Part shown: piece after piece, positions 1 to 5,121 of the stretch
Layout: each line of letters opens with the position of its first letter
How positions within the stretch are numbered: the stretch's first letter is position 1
DNA from: Methanobacteriota archaeon
Lineage (GTDB): Archaea; Hydrothermarchaeota; Hydrothermarchaeia; Hydrothermarchaeales; SZUA-236
Length of the DNA stretch: 5,755 bases
Assembly: GCA_003230355.1 (NCBI GenBank)
Contig: QIDD01000080.1
Location: 1-5,755, forward strand
Direction of reading: 5' to 3'
The notes under the pieces: model-generated
Database searches by the model: none
What the model saw: the letters and a program-made list of their open reading frames with translations, nothing else
What the model was told of the DNA's origin: nothing
Program-made: the position numbers and the translations under genes

Positions 1-1020
1 AAAGACGAATACAATGACCGCATTGAAAAGGCAAAGCTCATCTTAAAGGGGCGGACAAAGGAGCTTATCCAGGGTCTTGAGTCTGAGATGAAAAATGCAT
101 CCGATGACTTGAACTTTGAACGTGCGCAGGAGCTTCGAGACCAGATCGACGCAGTTTCAAATCTAAGCAAGCGCCAGCTTGTGGACAGGCAGCGCCGGCA
201 TGATGAAGACATCATAAGCTTCGCCCTCCACGGGGGCAGGGTGCATCTGCTGCTCTTTAACATCTACAGGGGCACGCTCACCAACAAAGAAGCGCCGGAT
301 TTTTTCGAAGAGTTTCTGGTCCAATACTATTCGGATCAAGCTGTTCCAAAGGAGCTTATACTACCGCTGCCTGTGGGTGAGTCCCTCGCGTTGTTTTTGG
401 AGCAGAGGCTGGGTGGAAAGGTGCGGGTCACGGTTCCAAAGCGTGGTGTGAAAAAAGACCTCCTCAAGCTTGTAGACCGAAACATTGAACTCACATTTTT
501 CGCAGGCACGTCAAAGCTTGAGAATTTGAAGGAGGCGCTGGGACTTGAAGTTCTGCCAGAGGTAATCGAGTGCTTTGATATCAGCCATCTCTCAGGAACC
601 TCGACGGTGGGCAGCATGGTTCAATATCGTGAGGCCAGGCCGGATAAAAGCAGCTATCGAAGATTCAAGATTCGTACCGTTGAGGGCATCTCTGATACAG
701 ACGCAATCTCCGAGGTTGTGAGGCGCAGATACAGTCGGTTGAAAAACGAGGGGGGTGTGCTTCCGAACCTGATTGTAATTGATGGTGGGGCAGCTCAGCT
801 CAGCGCTGCGCTTTCGGCGTTGAACCTGCTTGGGCTGGATATCGCCATCATCGCGATTGCAAAAAGATTTGAAGACATCTACATCCCAGGCCAGGCGCTT
901 CCACTCAAGCTGGATAAAAAAGACCAGGGCCTGCTGTTCATCCGCGAAATCCGGGATGAAGCACATAGATTCGCAATAAAATACAATAGGCTGCTGCGCA
1001 AAAAAGAGATGATAAAATAA
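1..1020 (+). CDS. uvrC: UvrC excinuclease subunit, C-terminal part (5' end outside window)
   Basis: UvrC is the nuclease of UvrABC nucleotide excision repair; with UvrB it cuts the damaged strand on both sides of a lesion. The frame is open from base 1, so the N-terminal GIY-YIG nuclease domain lies upstream; the ATG at 88 is internal. Fragment residues 20-55 form the UVR motif that binds UvrB (key run LNFERAQELRDQI). The RNase H-like nuclease domain follows, and all three catalytic residues known from the family are visible: Asp193 in CFDISH, Asp261 in VIDGG and His322 in EAHRFA. The protein stops only 18 residues after that His. Bacterial UvrCs continue with a helix-hairpin-helix DNA-binding domain, which is absent here; shorter archaeal UvrCs exist, so this may be normal for the lineage. 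The gene lies upstream of uvrB on the same strand, separated by about 1 kb. Identification is secure; the effect of the missing tail is inferred. Confidence 0.96.
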   Translation, partial: KDEYNDRIEKAKLILKGRTKELIQGLESEMKNASDDLNFERAQELRDQIDAVSNLSKRQLVDRQRRHDEDIISFALHGGRVHLLLFNIYRGTLTNKEAPDFFEEFLVQYYSDQAVPKELILPLPVGESLALFLEQRLGGKVRVTVPKRGVKKDLLKLVDRNIELTFFAGTSKLENLKEALGLEVLPEVIECFDISHLSGTSTVGSMVQYREARPDKSSYRRFKIRTVEGISDTDAISEVVRRRYSRLKNEGGVLPNLIVIDGGAAQLSAALSALNLLGLDIAIIAIAKRFEDIYIPGQALPLKLDKKDQGLLFIREIRDEAHRFAIKYNRLLRKKEMIK

Positions 1021-1023
1021 AAG

Positions 1024-1066
1024 CCACCCATTAAACTGTAACTTCTCATCTATTAAAAAGGGGTGG
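1024..1066. repeat. Weak inverted repeat after uvrC stop
   Basis: CCACCC at 1024-1029 is the exact complement of GGGTGG at 1061-1066, and TTAA at 1031-1034 and 1053-1056 could extend the pairing. It begins four bases after the uvrC stop codon. No T tract follows it, so it does not look like a standard archaeal terminator. It could be a 3'-end hairpin protecting the uvrC mRNA, or chance. Confidence 0.25.
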
Positions 1067-1102
1067 AAAATAAAAAAGAATCGTATAATAAGGAGGGTTT
1101 CA

Positions 1103-1114
1103 CCTTTTATAAAC
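1103..1114 (+). promoter_or_regulatory. Archaeal TATA-box candidate for the toxin-antitoxin pair
   Basis: TTTTATAAA at 1105-1113 matches the archaeal TATA consensus. A start of transcription about 26 bases downstream would fall near 1135, giving a short leader before the ATG at 1153, with the purine-rich GAGAGG at 1135-1140 as a possible ribosome binding site. This placement argues that the antitoxin starts at 1153, because the upstream in-frame GTG at 1063 would lie before the promoter. Inferred from pattern only. Confidence 0.45.
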
Positions 1115-1152
1115 AGAAATGTTTTTATGGACGAGAGAGGCTATGTAAAGAC

Positions 1153-1368
1153 ATGACTGATTCTGTAACCCTTGAAGATGTCTACAAAGAGCTGAAGAGA
1201 CTGGAGGAGAAGATGGTCACGCGCGAAGATGTCGAAGCACTTGTAGACTCAGTCGAAATCCTCGGCAACCCACAGACAATGAAAGCACTTCACAAGAGTG
1301 ATCAGGACATTAAAGCCGGCAGGATAAAAGAGGTTACTTCTGTTGAAGATATGCTTGACGAGCTGTGA
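1153..1368 (+). CDS. RelB-like antitoxin of a type II toxin-antitoxin pair
   Basis: This 71-residue acidic protein is probably the antitoxin that neutralises the RelE-like protein encoded directly after it. The N-terminal half (VTLEDVYKELKRLEEKMVTREDV, residues 5-27) is charged and helical; the C-terminal half carries a run typical of these antitoxins, with LGNPQTMKAL at 37-46, DIKAGR at 52-57 and SVEDMLDEL at 63-71. No ribbon-helix-helix or other DNA-binding domain is obvious, so self-regulation cannot be claimed. The ATG at 1153 is chosen over the in-frame GTG at 1063 because the extra 30 residues are low-quality coding sequence (many Lys, Asn, Phe, Tyr) and a TATA box lies inside them. The stop overlaps a GTG in the toxin frame by the GTGA arrangement, as expected for coupled translation. 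The family assignment rests on recognisable motifs plus context. Confidence 0.75.
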   Translation: MTDSVTLEDVYKELKRLEEKMVTREDVEALVDSVEILGNPQTMKALHKSDQDIKAGRIKEVTSVEDMLDEL

Positions 1369-1370
1369 AC

Positions 1371-1643
1371 ATGGGATGGCAGGTCAAGCGTACAGACACA
1401 TTTCTAGAGTCCTTAAGAACCATCAGGAAAAATAAAAAGACCCTCGAGGAGCTTGACAAAAAAATTAAAAGACTGCAAGAAGACCCATTAAAAGTAGGAG
1501 GATGGCTTACAGGCGATCTTCACAGGAAAAAGTCAACACGAATTTCAAAGAGATACCGGCTGATATTCACGCCAGACGAGAAGGAAAAGATAGTTTATCT
1601 AAATTTGATCGACCACCGAGGGCATGTCTATAAGGTCCGTTAA
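1371..1643 (+). CDS. RelE/ParE-family toxin (probable ribosome-dependent mRNA endonuclease)
   Basis: This 90-residue basic protein has the RelE/ParE layout. A short first strand (GWQVKRTD) is followed by two helices (about 9-20 and 24-38) and a C-terminal sheet with YRLIF (62-66), KIVYLNLIDHR (73-83) and a final HVYK. Arg63, Arg83 and Tyr87 appear to correspond to the arginines and tyrosine used by E. coli RelE for mRNA cleavage in the ribosomal A site; this is a by-eye alignment. RelE proteins usually cut mRNA, whereas ParE members poison gyrase; the conserved Arg and Tyr residues favour RelE. The GTG at 1365, overlapping the antitoxin stop, is an alternative start adding two residues; the ATG at 1371 gives a more family-like N terminus. 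It is co-oriented with uvrC and uvrB and follows the antitoxin immediately. No lesion is seen, so the toxin is probably intact. Confidence 0.8.
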   Translation: MGWQVKRTDTFLESLRTIRKNKKTLEELDKKIKRLQEDPLKVGGWLTGDLHRKKSTRISKRYRLIFTPDEKEKIVYLNLIDHRGHVYKVR

Positions 1644-1667
1644 GAATCCCTTCATTGGCGGTCTTTC

Positions 1668-1679
1668 ATTTAATTAAAT
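1668..1679 (+). promoter_or_regulatory. AT-only perfect palindrome, possible TATA box upstream of membrane gene and uvrB
   Basis: ATTTAATTAAAT is a perfect 12-base palindrome in the gap between the toxin and the next genes. As a TATA box it would place a transcript start near 1699. That would include the membrane-protein ATG at 1733 but exclude the ATG of the short uvrB-like fragment at 1692. The sequence is simple enough to be chance, and read-through from upstream is equally possible. Confidence 0.3.
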
Positions 1680-1691
1680 TAGAGGGACAAA

Positions 1692-1730
1692 ATGACCGAT
1701 TTCAAACTCAAATCTTACGGGTCTCTGTAA
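1692..1730 (+). pseudogene. Duplicate of the uvrB start (12 codons, then stop)
   Basis: The 12-codon reading frame MTDFKLKSYGSL ends in TAA at 1728-1730. Its first 26 bases match the start of uvrB at 2065 at 22 positions, both beginning at the ATG (ATGACCG, TTCAAACTCA and ATCT are shared), and the peptide matches MTAFKLRS of UvrB at six of eight residues. FKL is typical of UvrB N termini, so this is best read as a remnant of a uvrB start. It has a good ribosome binding site (AGAGGG at 1681-1686, five bases from the ATG), better than the one in front of the intact uvrB. After about codon 8 the similarity ends. The next ATG, that of the membrane protein, begins two bases after its stop, so it could also act as a translated leader that feeds ribosomes to that gene. 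The match is direct observation; how it arose is inference. Confidence 0.7.
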
Positions 1731-1732
1731 CT

Positions 1733-2068
1733 ATGAAAATGAAAGACGCAATAGAAGTGATTGGGAAAATTGTGGGTTTAGCCGCACTGATTATCGCGGT
1801 CTATGTATCAATTTCACTGGTCCTCTGGACTATGAATGAACGCTTTAGGGACAATGCAATATTTTTCTGGAGTATATTCATCTTGGTCATTACCTCCGCA
1901 GGAGCTGTAGGGGGCTTGAAAAACCAGCCCAAGATTGTCTGGGCATCTGGGTTTATTTTAGCGATGTTTTCAATTCTTGCTATGTTTTCAATAGGGAATC
2001 TGACTTTGCCAATTGCGATCCTACTGCTTCTCTCAGCAACTTTTTTGACGATGGTAAAGAGATTATGA
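1733..2068 (+). CDS. Small predicted four-helix membrane protein, unknown function
   Basis: I do not recognise this 111-residue protein. It has a short charged N terminus ([12 protein letters not shown]) and four hydrophobic segments, about 13-32, 42-62, 68-88 and 90-107, ending in KRL. The loop between helices one and two (NERFRD) and the one between two and three (KNQPK) are charged; the last hairpin is tight, with Pro93. There is no signal peptide, conserved catalytic motif or cysteine. The ATG at 1733 is preferred over the in-frame TTG at 1655, which would add a polar 26-residue extension running through the duplicated uvrB start. The gene begins two bases after that fragment's stop, and its TGA shares bases with the uvrB ATG (ATGA), so translation of all three is probably chained. 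It could be a holin-like or toxin-partner protein or simply an inserted orphan; nothing in the sequence decides. Confidence 0.65.
   Translation: MKMKDAIEVIGKIVGLAALIIAVYVSISLVLWTMNERFRDNAIFFWSIFILVITSAGAVGGLKNQPKIVWASGFILAMFSILAMFSIGNLTLPIAILLLLSATFLTMVKRL
1961..1996 (+). repeat. Short tandem repeat inside the membrane-protein gene
   Basis: ATGTTTTCAAT occurs at 1964-1974 and again at 1982-1992, 18 bases apart and in frame, giving AMFSIL followed by AMFSIG in the third helix. It looks like a small in-frame duplication within a hydrophobic segment. Confidence 0.5.
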
Positions 2069-3996
2069 CCGCGTTCAAACTCAGATCTGATTTCAAACCC
2101 CAGGGCTCGCAGCCAGAGGCGATTAAAAAGCTTGTGGCTGGTCTTGAGCGTGGCGAGCGGTTTCAGACGCTTCTCGGAGTCACTGGCAGCGGCAAGACCT
2201 TTACAATGGCTAATGTTATCGAAGCCGTGCAGCGCCCGACGCTTGTCTTCGCCCATAACAAGACCCTTGCAGCCCAGCTCTACAATGAATTCACCGAGTT
2301 CTTCCCGGAAAACAGAGTCGAGTATTTCGTCTCCTATTATGATTATTATCAGCCTGAATCATATCTTCCGCAGAAAGACCAGTATATTGAAAAAGACGCG
2401 GACGTGAACCCGAAGATCGAGCAGCTCAGGCTAAGTGCCACGGCGTCGCTAATGTCCAGACGCGACACGATTGTCGTGGCCTCGGTCTCCTGCATCTTCG
2501 GCCTCGGTAATCCTGAGAACTTTCAGAGCCTTGGATTTGAGGTGTCGGTTGGCCAGACTATAAAGAGAAACGACCTGCTCAGGCGGCTTGTGGACGTGCA
2601 GTACGAGCGAAACGAAATAGACCTTGCGCCGGGGCGGTTCCGTGTGAAAGGCGGGACAATCGACATCGTGCCAGGCTACTATCATAACATCATCCGGGTT
2701 GAGCTTTTCGGCGACACTGTGGAGCGGATCCGCGAGATTGATAAGGTCACGGGCGAGTTGGTTGAAGAGTTCAAATATTATTTTGTCTATCCAGCGCGGC
2801 ACTTTGTCATCGCCGACGAAGATAAGCAGCGGGCGATTGATAGTATCAGGGCCGAGCTTGAAGACCGGCTGCCAGAGCTGGACCTACTTGAGGCGCATCG
2901 TCTGAGGCAGCGAACGCTCTATGACCTTGAGATGATCGAAGAAACCGGTTACTGCAAGGGTATTGAAAACTACAGCCGCCATTTTGACGGGCGAAAACCG
3001 GGTGAACCCCCATATTGTTTGCTTAACTATTTCCCTGATGATTTTCTCATGTTCGTCGATGAGAGCCATCAGTCGATTCCCCAGGTCCACGGCATGTACA
3101 ACGGCGACTACTCACGCAAGAAAGCCTTGGTTGACTATGGCTTTAGGCTTCCCAGCGCCTTTGACAATCGGCCTCTGCGTTTTGAGGAGTTTGAAAAATA
3201 TATGAAACAGGCGGTTTTTGTCTCGGCAACGCCAGCACACTACGAGAGAGGGCTTTCGTCGCAGATAGTGGAGCAGATCATCAGGCCCACAGGGCTCATT
3301 GACCCAGTCGTCGAAGTACGGCCCATCGAGGGGCAGATAGCGGATCTCTTGGCTGAGATCAGATCCACGATTCAGCGGGGTGACCGTGTGCTTGTGACAA
3401 CGCTTACAAAGAGGCTTGCAGAGGAGCTGACCGAGTATCTTGCTGAGCAGCAGGTTAAGGCCAGGTATCTTCACTCAGAGGTTGACACTTTGGAGCGCAC
3501 CGAGATCATCCGCCAGCTCAGGCTCGGCAAATTCGACGTGCTCGTAGGCATCAACCTGCTACGTGAGGGATTGGATATCCCTGAGGTGGGTTTCATCGGG
3601 ATTCTTGACGCTGACAAAGAGGGATTTCTACGGGACGCTCGAAGCCTGATCCAGATCATCGGCCGCGCCGCTCGAAACGTGAACTCACATGTGGTGTTAT
3701 ATGCAGACAAATTCACGGATTCTATACGCGCTGCAATCTCTGAAACAGAGCGGCGGAGAAAACTTCAGCTAAACTACAACAAAAAACATGGGATCACTCC
3801 TGAAACGATTATTAAGCCGGTGAGAGAAAAAGAGGTTGATCTGACAGACACGCTGCACATTCCGAAGAAGGAGGTTCCAAAGATGATAATCGAGATTGAA
3901 GCTGAGATGCGCGAGGCAGCGGACAAACTGGATTTCGAAAGAGCGATTGCACTCCGTGACCGGGTAGTAAAACTGAAAGAGAGGATTGGGGAATAG
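2065..3996 (+). CDS. uvrB: UvrB excinuclease subunit, DNA-damage verification helicase
   Basis: UvrB is loaded onto DNA by UvrA, verifies the lesion with its beta-hairpin and recruits UvrC. The 643-residue protein is complete and slightly shorter than many bacterial UvrBs (about 660-670). Visible landmarks are Walker A GVTGSGKT (38-45), the Tyr-rich beta-hairpin start [10 protein letters not shown] (91-100), helicase motif II DESH (332-335), motif III SATP (387-390), motif [14 protein letters not shown] (495-507), motif [11 protein letters not shown] (530-538) and a C-terminal UVR domain (about 607-642, [12 protein letters not shown]) that pairs with the UVR of UvrC. No key residue is missing. 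The ATG start overlaps the stop of the membrane-protein gene (ATGA) and has only a weak purine stretch (AAAGAG, 2056-2061) before it, so coupled translation is likely. A near-copy of its first 26 bases lies at 1692 with a stronger ribosome binding site. It ends 8 bases from the convergent cupin gene. Confidence 0.98.
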   Translation: MTAFKLRSDFKPQGSQPEAIKKLVAGLERGERFQTLLGVTGSGKTFTMANVIEAVQRPTLVFAHNKTLAAQLYNEFTEFFPENRVEYFVSYYDYYQPESYLPQKDQYIEKDADVNPKIEQLRLSATASLMSRRDTIVVASVSCIFGLGNPENFQSLGFEVSVGQTIKRNDLLRRLVDVQYERNEIDLAPGRFRVKGGTIDIVPGYYHNIIRVELFGDTVERIREIDKVTGELVEEFKYYFVYPARHFVIADEDKQRAIDSIRAELEDRLPELDLLEAHRLRQRTLYDLEMIEETGYCKGIENYSRHFDGRKPGEPPYCLLNYFPDDFLMFVDESHQSIPQVHGMYNGDYSRKKALVDYGFRLPSAFDNRPLRFEEFEKYMKQAVFVSATPAHYERGLSSQIVEQIIRPTGLIDPVVEVRPIEGQIADLLAEIRSTIQRGDRVLVTTLTKRLAEELTEYLAEQQVKARYLHSEVDTLERTEIIRQLRLGKFDVLVGINLLREGLDIPEVGFIGILDADKEGFLRDARSLIQIIGRAARNVNSHVVLYADKFTDSIRAAISETERRRKLQLNYNKKHGITPETIIKPVREKEVDLTDTLHIPKKEVPKMIIEIEAEMREAADKLDFERAIALRDRVVKLKERIGE

Positions 3997-4004
3997 ACGC
4001 GGTT

Positions 4005-4343
4005 TTAATGTACTTTTGGCGGATGTCCGCCTGCGAGAACGTAAAAAACGGTTTCGTCGCCTGTGTTTTCCAATGTCCATTCATCGTCTTCTTTCACATG
4101 CACAGCTTCACCTGATTTGAGCTTGAACGTCTTATCTGGTGTTTTAACCCGGACCTCGCCTTTCGTGATGCTGAGTATCTCTTCATGCCCCTTTCCCGGA
4201 AGCACCTTTCTACCAGTTTCGCCGGGCTCTAAAAAACCATATACAATGTACACTGCATGGGTGTGGAGGTCTTTGAGGCCCAGCACATATTCACCCTCTG
4301 ATTCCTCGGCCAACTCCTGCAAATCAAAGATTTTCACATTCAT
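4005..4343 (-). CDS. Single-domain cupin protein, function unknown
   Basis: This 112-residue protein is a small beta-barrel cupin. The first cupin motif spans about residues 44-66 (GRKVLPGKGHEEILSITKG), with His53, Glu54 or Glu55 and Gly62 in the usual places but only one His rather than HxH. The second motif is around 78-95 (GEAVHVKEDDEWTLENTG), with His82. Further histidines sit at 27, 29, 107 and 112, the last two in the tail GGHPPKVH, so metal binding is plausible but the ligands cannot be fixed by eye. Such cupins range from metal-dependent isomerases and dioxygenases to ligand sensors, and no substrate can be named. The ATG at 4343 is preceded by a TATA box about 26 bases upstream and has no usable ribosome binding site, pointing to a leaderless mRNA. 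It is convergent with uvrB and divergent from pyrF, so probably a one-gene unit. Confidence 0.85.
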   Translation of the reverse strand: MNVKIFDLQELAEESEGEYVLGLKDLHTHAVYIVYGFLEPGETGRKVLPGKGHEEILSITKGEVRVKTPDKTFKLKSGEAVHVKEDDEWTLENTGDETVFYVLAGGHPPKVH

Positions 4344-4350
4344 CCTTATG

Positions 4351-4369
4351 TATAAACACTGGTGTTATA
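4351..4369. promoter_or_regulatory. Imperfect palindrome just upstream of the cupin gene, operator candidate
   Basis: TATAAACAC, a TG centre and GTGTTATA form an inverted repeat with perfect five-base inner arms (AACAC / GTGTT) and TATA-containing outer arms offset by one base. It lies between the predicted cupin TATA box and the start codon and partly overlaps that box, where a bound repressor would block transcription. Regulatory role is inferred. Confidence 0.4.
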
Positions 4370-4374
4370 AGTAA
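4364..4374 (-). promoter_or_regulatory. TATA box for the cupin gene, predicted leaderless transcript
   Basis: On the minus strand the bases read TTACTTATAAC, a good archaeal TATA element. Its centre is about 26 bases from the A of the cupin ATG at 4343, so transcription should begin at or next to the start codon. Confidence 0.5.
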
Positions 4375-4394
4375 TATCTCACCCGCCCGCCCCC

Positions 4395-4431
4395 ATACCT
4401 GGGCCTGCGAAAAACTTATTATATACCAGGG
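4395..4431. repeat. Nine-base direct repeat flanking the pyrF TATA box
   Basis: ATACCTGGG (4395-4403) and ATACCAGGG (4423-4431) are identical at eight of nine bases and start 28 bases apart. Their cores CCTGG and CCAGG are also complementary to each other, so the pair can be read as direct or inverted. They bracket the pyrF TATA element, and the second copy overlaps its downstream edge, as operator sites often do. A C-rich tract (4380-4394) lies next to the first copy. Function is inferred. Confidence 0.35.
4408..4425 (+). promoter_or_regulatory. Archaeal promoter (BRE plus TATA) for pyrF-glyA
   Basis: The purine-rich GCGAAAAA (4408-4414), followed by CTTATTATATA (4415-4425), resembles an archaeal BRE plus TATA box. 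The expected transcript start is near 4445, about 18 bases ahead of the ATG at 4463 and about 53 ahead of the GTG at 4498. Confidence 0.6.
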
Positions 4432-4462
4432 TTTATTGCGGTTTAGGGAGCTGTTACTATAG

Positions 4463-4480
4463 ATGGAAAAGACCTGTTAA
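4463..4480 (+). other. Possible true pyrF start in another frame, or five-codon leader (MEKTC)
   Basis: ATG at 4463 opens a five-codon frame ending in TAA at 4478-4480. AGGGAG at 4445-4450 lies 12 bases upstream, somewhat far for a ribosome binding site. The pyrF frame is open back to the stop at 4444 and from 4465 reads GKDLLKLRRAG into the known protein. One additional A in the run at 4467-4470 would give an N terminus MEKDLLKLRRAG joined to pyrF. Either a base is missing (mutation or assembly error in a homopolymer), or this is a short leader, or both are coincidence. Confidence 0.35.
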
Positions 4481-4497
4481 AGCTGAGAAGAGCCGGC

Positions 4498-5121
4498 GTG
4501 ATCCTGGCGCTTGATGTGAATGGAACAGAGCGAGCTGTTGAAGTTGCAGGGCAGACAGCGGAATTTATTGACGCAATCAAGATAGGCTATCCGCTGGTGC
4601 TATCCGCGGGACTGGGTGTGATAACTGAACTCAAGCAGTTCGGTCTACCGATCATCGCTGATTTCAAGGTTGCCGACGTGCCCCATGTAAGCGCTGAAAT
4701 ATGCAGGCTTGCAACCGAGGCAGGCGCAGACTTTGTCATCGTCCAGGGCATAATGGGCCGTGATGTTGTTGAAGCATGCAGCAAAGAAGCCAGCCTATTT
4801 GTGGTCTCTGACATGAGCCATCCCGGCGCGCTCGACTATATCTCAGGGCATAACCGTGAAATCGCGTCTCACGCCGCAGGGTTTGCCGAGGGGATTGTCG
4901 CACCTGCAACACGACCACAAACCATAAAAACCCTAAGAAGTATCATAGGTGACCTGGTAGTCATATCTCCTGGTGTGAAAGCCCAGGGCGCAGCGGTTGG
5001 GTCCGCCATATCTGCAGGTGCTGATTTCGAGATCATCGGGCGCGCAATCTATCAAAGCCCAGATCCAAGTGGTGCGGCAGAGCAGATAATGGATGAAATT
5101 AATCGAGTTGATACAGCATGA
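4498..5121 (+). CDS. pyrF: Orotidine 5'-phosphate decarboxylase, archaeal type
   Basis: The enzyme converts orotidine 5'-phosphate to UMP, the last step of de novo pyrimidine synthesis, in the cytoplasm. With the GTG start it has 207 residues; archaeal homologues are usually about 210-230. It is a TIM barrel with LALDV at 3-7 (Asp6), IKIGYP at 27-32 (Lys28), the catalytic DFKVAD at 55-60 (Asp55, Lys57 and Asp60 being the Asp-Lys-Asp set), the MSHPGA loop at 106-111, and the phosphate-binding runs ISPGV at 156-160 and GRAIY at 181-185 (Arg182). The MSHPG loop and GRAIY favour this enzyme over the related hexulose-phosphate synthase. GTG 4498 is the only conventional in-frame start after the stop at 4444, yet it lacks a clear ribosome binding site and leaves almost nothing before the first strand, so the true N terminus may lie upstream. 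Its stop overlaps the glyA ATG. Confidence 0.93.
   Translation: MILALDVNGTERAVEVAGQTAEFIDAIKIGYPLVLSAGLGVITELKQFGLPIIADFKVADVPHVSAEICRLATEAGADFVIVQGIMGRDVVEACSKEASLFVVSDMSHPGALDYISGHNREIASHAAGFAEGIVAPATRPQTIKTLRSIIGDLVVISPGVKAQGAAVGSAISAGADFEIIGRAIYQSPDPSGAAEQIMDEINRVDTA

Noticed and set aside
1119..1148. Nine-codon frame MFLWTREAM ahead of the antitoxin
   Set aside because: It begins upstream of the predicted transcript start and has no ribosome binding site at proper spacing; treated as chance.
1063..1152. N-terminal extension of the antitoxin from GTG 1063
   Set aside because: The extra 30 residues are rich in Lys, Asn, Phe and Tyr, unlike the rest, and contain the TATA box. GGAGGG at 1092-1097 has no start codon at a suitable distance.
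1655..1732. TTG start giving a 137-residue membrane protein
   Set aside because: The start is weak, the extension is polar and overlaps the uvrB-like fragment in another frame, and the ATG at 1733 directly precedes the charged and hydrophobic pattern expected for the protein.
1801..2256. 151-codon minus-strand reading frame
   Set aside because: It lies across the membrane gene and the conserved uvrB Walker A region on the opposite strand; no recognisable domain, so a shadow.
3112..3474. 120-codon minus-strand reading frame inside uvrB
   Set aside because: Fully covered by conserved UvrB sequence on the other strand and shows no family features.
3997..4004. Terminator between uvrB and the cupin gene
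   Set aside because: The gap is 8 bases, without a hairpin or a long T tract on either strand.
4380..4403. G-quadruplex on the minus strand in the C-rich tract
   Set aside because: Only three separate runs of three or more G are close together, so a four-run quadruplex is not supported.
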